A stretch of 64,000 bases of DNA from an uncultured Draconibacterium sp. Lineage in GTDB: Bacteria; Bacteroidota; Bacteroidia; Bacteroidales; Prolixibacteraceae. Made by a program: the position numbers and the translations under genes. A model generated the notes under the pieces. The model had not been told where the DNA came from. It was given only the letters and a program-made list of their open reading frames with translations, and ran no database searches. Shown here one piece after another: positions 1-8,976 of this stretch (positions are counted from its first letter, which is position 1; every line of letters begins with the position of its first letter). The stretch covers positions 1,054,001-1,118,000 of the forward strand of contig NZ_OY781365.1 in the NCBI RefSeq assembly GCF_963676815.1. The letters run 5' to 3'.

Positions 1-329
1 TACTGCTCATAAGATGATAAATTTTAGTGTAGCTTTTAACTACGGTTTAGTATTAAATTGAAAATTGTCTTTCTTTCGGTTTCAAGTTCAGTTTTACAAA
101 AAAAAGATTTTGCAATAGACAAAGATAAATTTATATCCGAGATGAGGAATTTTAGCTCATGTATTTGACAACAGGTTGAAAATTTTTTAACACTAATCAA
201 AAAGCACCTTTTTGCCTATTACTTATATTGAATAATTAAGCTTTTATTAGAGTTTTGACACCATGGACGACTTTATTGCAAATTATTGCTACTTTCAGAG
301 CCAAATCAATTACTTTTTGCATACACAAA
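1..329. other. Upstream region without a recognised gene
   Basis: AT-rich DNA before the first gene. I see no convincing coding frame on either strand and no clear intrinsic terminator. A TTG codon at 255 is in frame with the protease downstream, but the residues it would add do not look like a signal peptide. The promoter of the protease gene presumably lies here; no exact TAnnTTTG element stands out close to its ATG. Confidence 0.5.
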
Positions 330-2702
330 ATGAAAACAAAATCCTTACTAATTTTATTTATCGCCATTATCATTGGCATATCTGAAGCAACTGCCCGGGA
401 GTACTCCGGCTTTTTTAATTTCACTTATAACGAAGATGACGGCAAAGTTGAGTTGGCAATAAAGCAACTCGACACCGAATTTTTATATGTTACGTCGCTG
501 GCCTCAGGAGTGGGTTCAAACGACCTTGGTCTCGATCGCGGAAAATTAACAGGAACACACGTTGTTAAGTTTGTTAAAGCCGGCAACAAACTTCTACTAA
601 CAGAGGTAAATTATGATTACCGAGCCTCAAGCAGTAATCTCGATGAGGTAAAAGCTGTTGACGATGCTTTTGCCACTTCTGTTTTATGGGGATTTACCAT
701 TAGTAAAGAAGAAAACGGCACTTATTACGTTGATGCTACCGATTTTCTGCTCGAAGATCGTGGACGTGTTGCGGCCACGCTGCAAGGCAGCTACAAACTT
801 GAGAAATCGAGATCAGCCATTTATGAGGATGGTTTGAAAAGTTTCCCTAAAAACAGCGAATTTGAGGCCATACTTACCTTCACCGGAAAACCTTCGGGAA
901 GATTGGTGGGCAGTGTTACTCCCTCAGCTGATGCGGTAACGATCAGGCAACACCATTCATTTATTGAATTACCTGACGACAATTATAAAAAACGCGAATT
1001 TGATCCGCGTGCCGGCTATGGAGGAATTAGCTACATGGATTATGCTACTCCAATTGACGAACCGATAATGAAACGCTTTATTCGTCGCCACCGTCTGGAA
1101 AAGAAAGATCCAAATGCAGCCATCAGCGAGCCGGTTGAGCCTATAATTTATTACGTCGACCGGGGAGCGCCGAAACCAATAAAATCAGCACTTATTGAAG
1201 GTGCCAGCTGGTGGAACCAAGCATTTGAAGCTGCGGGTTTTAAAAATGCATTTATTGTAAAAGAAATGCCCGAAGGTGCTGACATGTTAGATGTTCGCTA
1301 CAACGTAATTCAATGGGTACACCGCTCAACACGTGGTTGGTCGTATGGATCATCTGTGACAGATCCACGCACCGGTGAAATTCTGAAAGGTCATGTTTCG
1401 CTGGGTTCTTTGCGTATCCGACAGGACTTTATGATTGCCCAGGGATTGATTTCTCCGTATGGTGGAGATGCAAAAGAAGTGGAGCGCGCCAAAGAAATGG
1501 CATTGGCTCGTATCCGGCAATTAGGGGCTCACGAAGTTGGACACACCATCGGACTTTCGCACGCTTACAGTTCAAGTTCCGAAGGACGAACATCGGTAAT
1601 GGATTACCCGCAACCACTGGTTAAAGTTACAGATGGTGAAATCGATCTTTCGGAAGCTTACGATGATAAAATCGGTGAATGGGACAAAGTTTCAATTGCC
1701 TATGGTTACTCTCAGTTTCCTGAAGGTACCGATGAAAAAGCCGAGTTGAATAAGATCCTTTCAAAAAGTATGGAAAATGGCCTTTCTTTTTTATCCGATG
1801 CCACATCAGCAAGCGGTGTTCATCCGTACACGCACCAATGGGATAACGGCGAAAATCCATACGATGAACTGCTTCGGATGATGGAGATTAGAAAAATTGC
1901 GCTCTACAATTTTGGAGAGAATACCATCCCGGCAGGCACTCCTTATGCTACACTTGAGAATGTTCTGGTACCCATTTACTATTTCCACCGCTACCAGATA
2001 ACTGCTTCGGCAAAAGTATTGGGCGGACTGAATTACAGATATGCATTAAAAGGCGGCGACCAGTTTATCGCTAAAATGGTTCCGGCCGAAGAACAAAAGA
2101 AAGCACTGGATGCACTACTTGCTGCTCTTACTCCGGAGGCACTCGCTATTCCTGAAAATATATTGGAATTAATTCCTCCGCAACCGATGGGGTATTACAG
2201 GAGTCAGGCTGAAAATGTGCAATCAAAAACCGGAACAACATTCGACCCGCTAAGTGCTGCAGAAGCACTTGCAAACATGGTTTTTAGCGAAATTACCGAC
2301 TCGCGAAGAGCGCAACGTATGCTGGAATACCACAGTCGAAATGCGGAGTTACCGGGTTTGAACTCAGTACTGGATGAAATTATTTCAGCTACCTGGAAAG
2401 CAGAAAAGTCAGACGGCTACTACGGAGAATTGCAAAAAGTAGTTGATAATTCATTCCTGACTTATCTTGCTGCTCTCGCAACCGACGATGCTGCCTCAAC
2501 CGAAGTAAAAGCCATCGCCTGGCTAAAATTGCAGGACCTGCTTTTATACTCAACACAGAAATACGCATCCACAAGCGGCAGCATTAAAGCACATTATGGT
2601 TATGCTATGTCAAGAATCAAATTATTTGATGAATATCCTGAAAAATTTAAGATCGCACGAGAGGTAATGCCTCCGCAAGGAGCACCAATCGGAATGGAAT
2701 AA
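330..2702 (+). CDS. Secreted zinc-dependent metalloprotease (metzincin, DUF5117/DUF4953 type)
   Basis: Predicted 790-residue exported protease. I start it at ATG 330 because the first 22 residues (MKTKSLLILFIAIIIGISEA) form a signal peptide; a TTG 75 bases upstream would bury it. The extended zinc motif HEVGHTIGLSH lies at residues 401-411 (three His ligands, Glu402 the catalytic base) and a Met-turn-like SVMDYP follows near residue 424, the classic metzincin arrangement. The N-terminal third matches the all-beta domain of the Bacteroidota families DUF5117/DUF4953, which are periplasmic or surface proteins of unknown substrate. Length fits that family. It is followed by its own intrinsic terminator, so it is probably monocistronic. 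Substrate is not predictable. Confidence 0.9.
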   Translation: MKTKSLLILFIAIIIGISEATAREYSGFFNFTYNEDDGKVELAIKQLDTEFLYVTSLASGVGSNDLGLDRGKLTGTHVVKFVKAGNKLLLTEVNYDYRASSSNLDEVKAVDDAFATSVLWGFTISKEENGTYYVDATDFLLEDRGRVAATLQGSYKLEKSRSAIYEDGLKSFPKNSEFEAILTFTGKPSGRLVGSVTPSADAVTIRQHHSFIELPDDNYKKREFDPRAGYGGISYMDYATPIDEPIMKRFIRRHRLEKKDPNAAISEPVEPIIYYVDRGAPKPIKSALIEGASWWNQAFEAAGFKNAFIVKEMPEGADMLDVRYNVIQWVHRSTRGWSYGSSVTDPRTGEILKGHVSLGSLRIRQDFMIAQGLISPYGGDAKEVERAKEMALARIRQLGAHEVGHTIGLSHAYSSSSEGRTSVMDYPQPLVKVTDGEIDLSEAYDDKIGEWDKVSIAYGYSQFPEGTDEKAELNKILSKSMENGLSFLSDATSASGVHPYTHQWDNGENPYDELLRMMEIRKIALYNFGENTIPAGTPYATLENVLVPIYYFHRYQITASAKVLGGLNYRYALKGGDQFIAKMVPAEEQKKALDALLAALTPEALAIPENILELIPPQPMGYYRSQAENVQSKTGTTFDPLSAAEALANMVFSEITDSRRAQRMLEYHSRNAELPGLNSVLDEIISATWKAEKSDGYYGELQKVVDNSFLTYLAALATDDAASTEVKAIAWLKLQDLLLYSTQKYASTSGSIKAHYGYAMSRIKLFDEYPEKFKIAREVMPPQGAPIGME

Positions 2703-2714
2703 AAAAATGAAAAA

Positions 2715-2742
2715 GGGGCGAACAACATTCGCCCCTTTTTTT
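2715..2742 (+). terminator. Intrinsic terminator after the metalloprotease gene
   Basis: Perfect 8-bp stem GGGGCGAA (2715-2722) / TTCGCCCC (2728-2735) with a 5-base loop, followed directly by a run of T. Sits 12 bases after the stop codon. Confidence 0.9.
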
Positions 2743-2859
2743 ATTTTAAATATTTTGTTCCCTCAAAATCAAAACTTAACTTCATCCTGTAAACGGATTA
2801 TTATTCCACAGATCTACAAAACAAATCCGTTTGCTGCTTTTAACTAAACCTAATTACCA

Positions 2860-4527
2860 ATGAAAACTAAACGTCTCATTCCTTTCTTCTGCTACCTTGT
2901 ATTTCTGTTAGTAAGTTGTAAACCCAATCAAAATGCAACGCTCACAAATGCCGATGTTGTTATCTATGGTGGCACGTCGGCTGCAGTAACTGCTGCTGTT
3001 CAGTTGTCAAAAATGAATAAGTCGGTTGTAATTGTATGCCCCGACAAACACCTTGGAGGACTTACATCGAGCGGACTTGGTTTTACCGACACCGGAAATA
3101 AGGTTGTAATTGGCGGACTCGCAAGAGAGTTTTATCAGCGTGTGTATTCGCATTATCAAAGCGAGGAAGCCTGGCAATGGGAAAAGCGCGAAGAATATGG
3201 CAATACCGGGCAGGGAACACCGGCAATTGATGGCGACAAACGTACCATGTGGATTTTTGAGCCTCACGTAGCCGAGCAGGTTTTTGAAGATTTTATCAGC
3301 GAAAATAACATCCAGGTTTTCAGAGATCGTTGGCTCGACCGAGAAAATGGAGTTGTGATGCAAAACGGCAAAATCGTTTCGATTACCATGCTGAATGGAG
3401 AAAAGTATACAGCAAAAATATTTATCGACGCCACCTACGAAGGCGATTTAATGGCTGCAGCGGGCATAAATTACCACGTTGGCCGCGAAGCCAATGAAGT
3501 TTACAATGAACAATGGAATGGCATCCAAACAGGTGTACTTCATCACGGACATCATTTCGGTAACATGAACATCAGTCCTTATGTTGTTCCCGGCAATCCG
3601 GCAAGTGGCGTTTTGCCCCGCATATCAACGGAAGATCTGGGGGAAAAAGGCGATAACGACAAACGTATCCAGGCCTATTGTTTCAGGATATGCCTGACGA
3701 GAGTTCCTGAAAACCGTATTCCTTTTGAACAGCCGGAGAATTACGATCCTGCACAATACGAGCTACTGGTTCGGGTATTAAACCATGGATGGCGAGAGAC
3801 ATTTAATAAATTCGATCCGATTCCAAACCACAAAACCGATGTAAACAATCATGGTCCGTTTAGTTTCGATAATATCGGGATGAATTATGACTACCCTGAA
3901 GCCACATACGAGCGCCGGGCTGAGATTATTCGCGAACACGAAAACTACCAAAAAGGATTGCTCTATTTTTATGCAACCGATCCACGCATTCCTGCACAAA
4001 TACAAGATGAAATGAAACAATGGGGGCTGGCAAAAGACGAATTTACCGACAACAGAAACTGGCCCCATCAAATTTATGTTCGTGAAGCCAGACGTATGAT
4101 TGGCGAATTTGTTATGACAGAAAATGAAGTGCTGGGAAAATCAGCGATTCCCTACTCTATCGGAATGGGCTCGTATACTATGGACTCGCACAACACACAG
4201 CGTTACATAACTCCCGAAGGTTTTGTGCAAAACGAAGGCGACATTGGCGTTCATCCGCATTTGCCTTATCAAATTGCTTTGGGATCGATTCTGCCAAAAC
4301 AGGAAGAGTGTAAAAATTTGATAGTCCCAGTGGCTGTTTCGAGCTCGCACATAGCATTCGGATCGATAAGAATGGAGCCCGTTTTTATGATACTCGGGCA
4401 AAGTGCTGCGATGATTGCCGCAATGTCAATAGAAGAAGATAGGCCCATCCACGAACTTCAGTATGAGGAAATAAAAACCAAACTTGAAGCTGCAGGACAG
4501 GTGCTGGAACATCAGGCAACAGAATAA
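2860..4527 (+). CDS. FAD-dependent oxidoreductase lipoprotein (FAD_oxidored family)
   Basis: 555 residues. The N-terminus is a lipoprotein signal peptide with lipobox LVSC (Cys20), so the protein is probably anchored in the periplasm or outer membrane. A dinucleotide-binding motif follows at once (DVVIYGGTSAAVTAA, residues 32-46), typical of the FAD_oxidored family that Bacteroidota often annotate as xanthan lyase or FAD-dependent oxidoreductase. The remainder (LGGLTSSGLGFTDTG, IFIDATYEGDLMAAAG) also matches this flavoprotein family. Its substrate is unknown; related genes often sit in carbohydrate-use regions, and here the next genes on the opposite strand degrade hexuronates, which is suggestive but not proof. 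It converges with uxaA. Confidence 0.85.
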   Translation: MKTKRLIPFFCYLVFLLVSCKPNQNATLTNADVVIYGGTSAAVTAAVQLSKMNKSVVIVCPDKHLGGLTSSGLGFTDTGNKVVIGGLAREFYQRVYSHYQSEEAWQWEKREEYGNTGQGTPAIDGDKRTMWIFEPHVAEQVFEDFISENNIQVFRDRWLDRENGVVMQNGKIVSITMLNGEKYTAKIFIDATYEGDLMAAAGINYHVGREANEVYNEQWNGIQTGVLHHGHHFGNMNISPYVVPGNPASGVLPRISTEDLGEKGDNDKRIQAYCFRICLTRVPENRIPFEQPENYDPAQYELLVRVLNHGWRETFNKFDPIPNHKTDVNNHGPFSFDNIGMNYDYPEATYERRAEIIREHENYQKGLLYFYATDPRIPAQIQDEMKQWGLAKDEFTDNRNWPHQIYVREARRMIGEFVMTENEVLGKSAIPYSIGMGSYTMDSHNTQRYITPEGFVQNEGDIGVHPHLPYQIALGSILPKQEECKNLIVPVAVSSSHIAFGSIRMEPVFMILGQSAAMIAAMSIEEDRPIHELQYEEIKTKLEAAGQVLEHQATE

Positions 4528-4558
4528 AAAAATCCCCACAACCACTGGCTGCAGGGAT
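4526..4558 (-). terminator. Intrinsic terminator of the uxaBA operon
   Basis: On the minus strand a stem ATCCC (4558-4554) pairs with GGGAT (4536-4532) and is followed by a run of T (4531-4526). It overlaps the last bases of the convergent oxidoreductase gene, so it may serve both strands, although only the minus side has a strong T tract. Confidence 0.7.
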
Positions 4559-4585
4559 CTCAATAATACTTCTCAATTATGGTAG

Positions 4586-6073
4586 CTATAACGTTACGCC
4601 TGTTTTAAAAATGGCAATTTCTTTAAACCCGGTTTTTTCGTGGTTTAATTGTTTGCCACTGGCTACTTCAATAATAAACTGAACAAAGTCTTCCAGCAGT
4701 TCGTCCATGGTTTTGCCTTCGAGCAAAGTGCCGGCGTTAAAATCTATCCAGTTTTTCTTTTTGTTGTATAAATCCGAGTTGGTAGAAATTTTCATGGTAG
4801 GCACAAAACTACCAAACGGTGTTCCGCGGCCTGTGGTAAACAGTACCATCTGACAACCACTAAAACCCAGTGCCGATGCAGCCACCAAGTCATTTCCCGG
4901 TGCCGATAACAAATTCAAACCTTTTGTTTTTAAAGGCTCGGCATATTTCAACACGTCGACCACTGTTGCGGTTCCTCCTTTTTGGGTACATCCCAGCGAC
5001 TTATCTTCGAGGGTTGAAATACCCCCTTTTTTATTTCCCGGCGACGGATTTTCGTAAACCGGCAAATTATGTTGCAGGTAATAATCTTTAAAATCGTTGA
5101 TAAGGCTCACCGTTTTATCAAACACCACTTTGTCCTGAGCGCGCTCCATCAGCAGCGTTTCGGCACCAAACATTTCAGGTACTTCGGTAAGGATTGTTGT
5201 TCCGCCCTGCGCCACCAGAAAATCGGAGAAAGCCCCCACCAGCGGATTGGCTGTAATTCCTGAAAAACCATCAGAACCACCACATTTTAAACCGATATTC
5301 AGCTCCGATACCGGAACAGCTTCACGTTTATCAGTGTGCATCACCTCGTAAATTTCTTTCAAAATCTCCAGTCCGGTTTCCACTTCGTCTTCAACATCCT
5401 GAGCCGCCAAAAAGCGCACCCGGCTTTCATCAAAATCGCCAATAAACTTTTTCAGGTGATCGATCTGGTTATTCTCACACCCCAAACCAAGCACAAAAAC
5501 ACCACCGGCATTTGGATGATTGATTACATCGGCCAGTGCTTTTTGCGTGTTCACATGATCGTCGCCCAATTGCGAGCAACCATAGCTGTGTTTAAACACT
5601 TCTACCCCATCAATATCAGTTGGATTTACTTCCTGCTTGAACATATCGATGATCTGTTGCGCCTGTCCGTTTACACAACCAACTGTTGGAACAATCCACA
5701 GCTCGTTACGAATTCCCACCTTACCATTGCTACGTTTGTAGCCCTCGAAGGTAAGCTCTCGTTCGGCAACGGCCAGTTCATTCAATTTCTGATCGAATGA
5801 ATAATTAATGGTACCCGAAAGATTTGTTTTCAGATTCTGAACATGTATGTGTTCTCCGGCTTCGATGGCTTGCGTAGCATGGCCAATCGGCGCACCATAT
5901 TTAATAATATCCTCGTTTTCGGCGATTGCAATAATTGCAATTTTGTGGCCTTTCGGAATATCGTTTTTGATCTCCAACTCCTGTCCGTCGACAACCAATT
6001 TATCGCCTGCAGAGAAATCTTTCAAAGCGATAACTACAATGTCAACCGGATTGATTTTAATGAAATCTGCCAT
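4586..6073 (-). CDS. uxaA: Altronate dehydratase
   Basis: 495-residue cytoplasmic enzyme that dehydrates D-altronate to 2-keto-3-deoxygluconate in galacturonate breakdown. Residues 1 to about 90 form the small SAF domain and the rest the catalytic UxaA domain with conserved stretches such as VGCVNGQAQQ, HSYGCSQLGDD, GLGCENNQ, LKCGGSDGFSG and TTGRGTPFGSFVPTMKI. Length matches the E. coli enzyme. It follows uxaB with an 8-base gap, so the two are one operon, and ends at an intrinsic terminator. The operator in front of uxaB should control it too. Confidence 0.95.
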   Translation of the reverse strand: MADFIKINPVDIVVIALKDFSAGDKLVVDGQELEIKNDIPKGHKIAIIAIAENEDIIKYGAPIGHATQAIEAGEHIHVQNLKTNLSGTINYSFDQKLNELAVAERELTFEGYKRSNGKVGIRNELWIVPTVGCVNGQAQQIIDMFKQEVNPTDIDGVEVFKHSYGCSQLGDDHVNTQKALADVINHPNAGGVFVLGLGCENNQIDHLKKFIGDFDESRVRFLAAQDVEDEVETGLEILKEIYEVMHTDKREAVPVSELNIGLKCGGSDGFSGITANPLVGAFSDFLVAQGGTTILTEVPEMFGAETLLMERAQDKVVFDKTVSLINDFKDYYLQHNLPVYENPSPGNKKGGISTLEDKSLGCTQKGGTATVVDVLKYAEPLKTKGLNLLSAPGNDLVAASALGFSGCQMVLFTTGRGTPFGSFVPTMKISTNSDLYNKKKNWIDFNAGTLLEGKTMDELLEDFVQFIIEVASGKQLNHEKTGFKEIAIFKTGVTL

Positions 6074-6081
6074 GTTATTTT

Positions 6082-7605
6082 TTATGCTGTAACTGTTTCT
6101 TCTGTTTTGTTCATCTTGTCGATGGTAATCTGCATCAGCGGATTGTCTTCGCTAAGCACCGCTTTTACCGCTTTTTTCATGCCCACCTGCGTAATCAGGA
6201 ATAGGTAGTGACTAACGGTTATCGTGAGGTTTGGAATATCATTCAGGTTTTGTTTCCAAACTTTATCAAGGCTCAATACTTTTTCACATAAATTGTAAAT
6301 AGAAATCGGGCGTCCATCACAATCAGCCCAGGCTTCTTTATAGAAATCAACGATCCACTCATCATCCTGAACATTGTATGCTTCACCGTTTGCTTCACCT
6401 TTAAAATAAGCGATCATTGCTGCCAGCGAGAATACCAGCTTTTGCGGCAACATGCCGTGTTTTTGTTCGAAGTTAATCAGTGATGGCAAATTACGTGTTT
6501 CCCATTTCGACATGGCATTTAAGGCAATACTTTGCCACTGGTGACGAATAAACGGATTTGCAAAACGCTCCAGAATCTTGTTGGCAAATTTCTTCAATTC
6601 CTTTTCTGCTCCGTCCAGTACCGGCAACACCTCGTCGTAAACCAGTTCTTTCATAAAACTACCCACCTCGAGGTTTTCGTAGGCGTCGCGCACGGTTTCA
6701 ATTCCGCTAAGGTACGACACTGCATAACTTCCGGTGTGACAACCATTCAGCACCTGTACCTTTTGCTCGCGGAAACGTTTCATGTCTTTTACGAATTTCA
6801 CTTCTAAACCGGCTTTTTCAGCAGGAAATTCATCCTGCACCCACTCCGGAGCTTCAATTACCCACAAGTGAAAATATTCGCCAACAACAACCAGGTTATC
6901 TTCATAGCCCAGCTCCTCTTGAATCTCTTTGATCTCGTCGCGCGGAAATCCTGGAACAATACGGTCAACCAGCGTGCTGCAGAAACAACAGGCTTCATTC
7001 ACCCAAGTAATAAAATCATCGCCAAGATTCCATTTTTCGGCATGCTGCAATACAAATTTCTTTAGCATATCGCCGTTACGATCAATCAGTTCGCAGGCAA
7101 AAAATATTAAACCTTTTGATCTATCGCCATCGAATTCCTTGTAGCGCATGTATAACATTGCAGCCACTTTTGCCGGGAACGAAGCTTGAGGAGCCATATC
7201 AAGCGTATCACTTTCCTCCCAGCTGATACCGGCTTCTGTTGTATTCGAAAACACAAAACGGAGATCGGGATTCAGAATACTTTCTTTGTACGATTCAAAC
7301 TCGCTGTATGGATTAATTCCTTTATTGATACAATCAACCAGCGAAAACTCGGTTACCGGCTTGCCGTCTTTAATCCCTTTCAGGTAAACATGGTAAAGCC
7401 CGTCCTGATCGTTTAGCATATTAACCATACCATTTGGCAGCGGCTGTACCACATCGATACCGGCATTAAAACCGATCTCTTTGTTCATTTTATCTACGAT
7501 CCAGTCGGTAAAAGCACGTAAAAAATTTCCTTCACCAAACTGAAGTATGCGTGTTGGGTAGCTATTTGTTTCAGTTGCGTTCGTACGATTTAATTTCTTC
7601 ATCAT
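6082..7605 (-). CDS. uxaB: Tagaturonate reductase (altronate oxidoreductase)
   Basis: 507 residues from ATG 7605 (a TTG one codon earlier is less likely; a second ATG is at 7602). Mannitol-dehydrogenase superfamily: a Rossmann entry TRILQFGEGNFLRAF near residues 18-32 and the catalytic signature KVQVLNGCHT (K-x4-N-x2-H). The enzyme reduces D-tagaturonate to D-altronate with NADH, the step before UxaA. First gene of the uxaBA operon. The isomerase UxaC, kinase KdgK and aldolase are not in the window, so the pathway is completed elsewhere. A palindromic operator overlaps its promoter. Confidence 0.95.
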   Translation of the reverse strand: MMKKLNRTNATETNSYPTRILQFGEGNFLRAFTDWIVDKMNKEIGFNAGIDVVQPLPNGMVNMLNDQDGLYHVYLKGIKDGKPVTEFSLVDCINKGINPYSEFESYKESILNPDLRFVFSNTTEAGISWEESDTLDMAPQASFPAKVAAMLYMRYKEFDGDRSKGLIFFACELIDRNGDMLKKFVLQHAEKWNLGDDFITWVNEACCFCSTLVDRIVPGFPRDEIKEIQEELGYEDNLVVVGEYFHLWVIEAPEWVQDEFPAEKAGLEVKFVKDMKRFREQKVQVLNGCHTGSYAVSYLSGIETVRDAYENLEVGSFMKELVYDEVLPVLDGAEKELKKFANKILERFANPFIRHQWQSIALNAMSKWETRNLPSLINFEQKHGMLPQKLVFSLAAMIAYFKGEANGEAYNVQDDEWIVDFYKEAWADCDGRPISIYNLCEKVLSLDKVWKQNLNDIPNLTITVSHYLFLITQVGMKKAVKAVLSEDNPLMQITIDKMNKTEETVTA

Positions 7606-7666
7606 CAAAAAATCTATAACCTTATTTTACAGGTGTAATTAGTACTTTAATATTGTTTCGAGCGGG

Positions 7667-7674
7667 CAAATATA
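7667..7674 (-). promoter_or_regulatory. -7 promoter element of uxaBA
   Basis: TATATTTG on the minus strand is an exact match to the Bacteroidota -7 consensus TAnnTTTG, about 60 bases upstream of the uxaB ATG. The operator palindrome lies 15-31 bases further upstream, over the -33 region. Confidence 0.6.
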
Positions 7675-7689
7675 AACTTTAAATGATTT

Positions 7690-7705
7690 CCGTTAACGTT
7701 AACGG
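7690..7705. promoter_or_regulatory. Palindromic operator (LacI-type) of uxaBA
   Basis: CCGTTAACGTTAACGG is a perfect 16-bp palindrome with a central CG, the typical shape of LacI/CcpA-family operators. Its place over the -33 region of the uxaBA promoter fits repression lifted by a hexuronate-derived inducer. No LacI-family gene is in the window, so the regulator is encoded elsewhere. What is seen is the palindrome; the family assignment is inference. Confidence 0.65.
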
Positions 7706-7956
7706 TACTAAATATTTTGAGCCCTTTTCACGTAAAAACAATAAAAAAAAGTTCAGAAAGTGCCTGTTTTCAGGGAATTAACACGGGAATACAATTGAAT
7801 AAAAATGATTGATTTTTTTGTTTGGAGTTAAACTAATGTTAACTGATATGCAGCAACTTACACAATGCAACATGCTAATTGCCTGATTTTACGTGTACCT
7901 ACACGGAAAAGGACTATTTCCGAGTTCCTTTATCCAATTTCAGGAATGACCATGAA

Positions 7957-8424
7957 TTACGAATTTGCAATCTGAGGTGGGAATATTTTCACAAACAATG
8001 TTCGTACTACAGGCGAAACAATAAGAAGATTTAAAGGCAAGGCAGCAACAAAATTCAACAATACGGTTTCTGGATAAATTTTTAGTGCGTTCAAGGTAAA
8101 TCCTTCCATAAAAACAGCACCGAAAACAGACATTAAAAGCACCATTGAAACAACCATTGAAGAAGCCAGGCATAATATGATCTTGATTTTGTTTGTATCC
8201 GGTTTTAAAATCCTGAATACCTGCTTTTTGGCGATCGGCCCCACCACAAAAAAGTCCAGTAGAAATGCAATAAGAAATACAAACCAGATTTCTTTAAGCA
8301 ACAAAGGAAAAACCTCTGCTGAAAAGCCATTGTGAAGAATGATGTTATATAAAGTCATTCCGAAGACCATTCCGAAACACATCATTACCGTAAATATATT
8401 TTTTTGCAGTTTTGTCTCACCCAT
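7957..8424 (-). CDS. DUF2798 membrane protein
   Basis: 155 residues with four predicted membrane helices arranged as two similar halves; each half carries the DUF2798 pattern (for example FVAALPLNLLIVSPVVR near the C-terminus and FLIAFLLDFFVVGPIAKK in the first half). The family's function is unknown. It is transcribed divergently from a MarR regulator and the shared spacer holds a perfect inverted repeat, so it is the likely target of that regulator. DUF2798 genes paired with MarR or TetR regulators are usual. Confidence 0.8.
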   Translation of the reverse strand: MGETKLQKNIFTVMMCFGMVFGMTLYNIILHNGFSAEVFPLLLKEIWFVFLIAFLLDFFVVGPIAKKQVFRILKPDTNKIKIILCLASSMVVSMVLLMSVFGAVFMEGFTLNALKIYPETVLLNFVAALPLNLLIVSPVVRTLFVKIFPPQIANS

Positions 8425-8456
8425 TGTCGTAAATTTTAACTTTCAATATTGGTTGG

Positions 8457-8497
8457 CAAAACTATAAAAAAGACTTATTTTGTCAACTTAGTTGACA
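8457..8497 (-). promoter_or_regulatory. Promoter of the DUF2798 gene with MarR operator
   Basis: TAGTTTTG on the minus strand (8464-8457) matches TAnnTTTG. The inverted repeat TGTCAACTTAGTTGACA (8481-8497; 7-bp arms, 3-bp centre) covers the -33 region of this promoter and lies 17 bases before the marR ATG. One dimer bound here could switch off both divergent genes. Confidence 0.65.
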
Positions 8498-8513
8498 TTT
8501 AAAAAATAGAGAA

Positions 8514-8945
8514 ATGGAATTTGATAGCAGTAAATTAACGCTGATCGATTTAATTAGCGAACAGCACGCACACTTAAGACGAACGGTTGAGCAGCGTTGG
8601 GAAGAACAATCTGAGATTCGATTTTCTCATACTGAGTGGTATTTGTTAGCCAAAATTGAACAGCAAACATTATCCATTTCACAGGCTGCATTAATTGTTG
8701 GAATATCGCGACAAGCCATGCAGAAAACGGTAAATAAACTGGAAAACAGGGGATTTATTTTGTCAAAATTTCAGGAAGGAAACAAGCGCGATAAATTTCT
8801 TTTCCTGACAAAAAACGGACAGGAATGCGTTCAGAAAAACAACCGGCTGAAAACCACACTGGAATCAGAATTGGAAAATGAACTCGGCAAAAACGGAGTT
8901 AAAATGCTGAAGACTCTGTTTAAAAAAAGATGGTTATCCCGTTAG
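8514..8945 (+). CDS. MarR-family transcriptional regulator
   Basis: 143 residues, the usual MarR length. A winged helix-turn-helix is visible around residues 55-85 (ISQAALIVGISRQAMQKTVNKLENRGFI) followed by a basic wing. Such proteins are dimeric repressors released by small ligands. Divergent from the DUF2798 gene with a perfect palindrome between, which suggests autoregulation and control of that gene. The ligand is unknown. Confidence 0.85.
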   Translation: MEFDSSKLTLIDLISEQHAHLRRTVEQRWEEQSEIRFSHTEWYLLAKIEQQTLSISQAALIVGISRQAMQKTVNKLENRGFILSKFQEGNKRDKFLFLTKNGQECVQKNNRLKTTLESELENELGKNGVKMLKTLFKKRWLSR

Positions 8946-8976
8946 TATCTCCCGCTTACAGTTTTGTCTTAGGCAC

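Larger units (their letters stand above)
7609..7956. other. 348-bp intergenic region: uxaBA control region and tail of the DUF2798 gene
   Basis: Contains the uxaBA promoter and operator (listed separately). Further along are a short palindrome CGTGTACCTACACG (7892-7905) and a small stem CGGAAA/TTTCCG (7905-7922). Neither has a T tract, so I do not call a terminator for the DUF2798 gene. No coding frame is convincing. Confidence 0.5.

Noticed and set aside
4870..6208. Several open frames opposite uxaA and uxaB
   Set aside because: They are antisense shadows of well-supported genes with no family resemblance.
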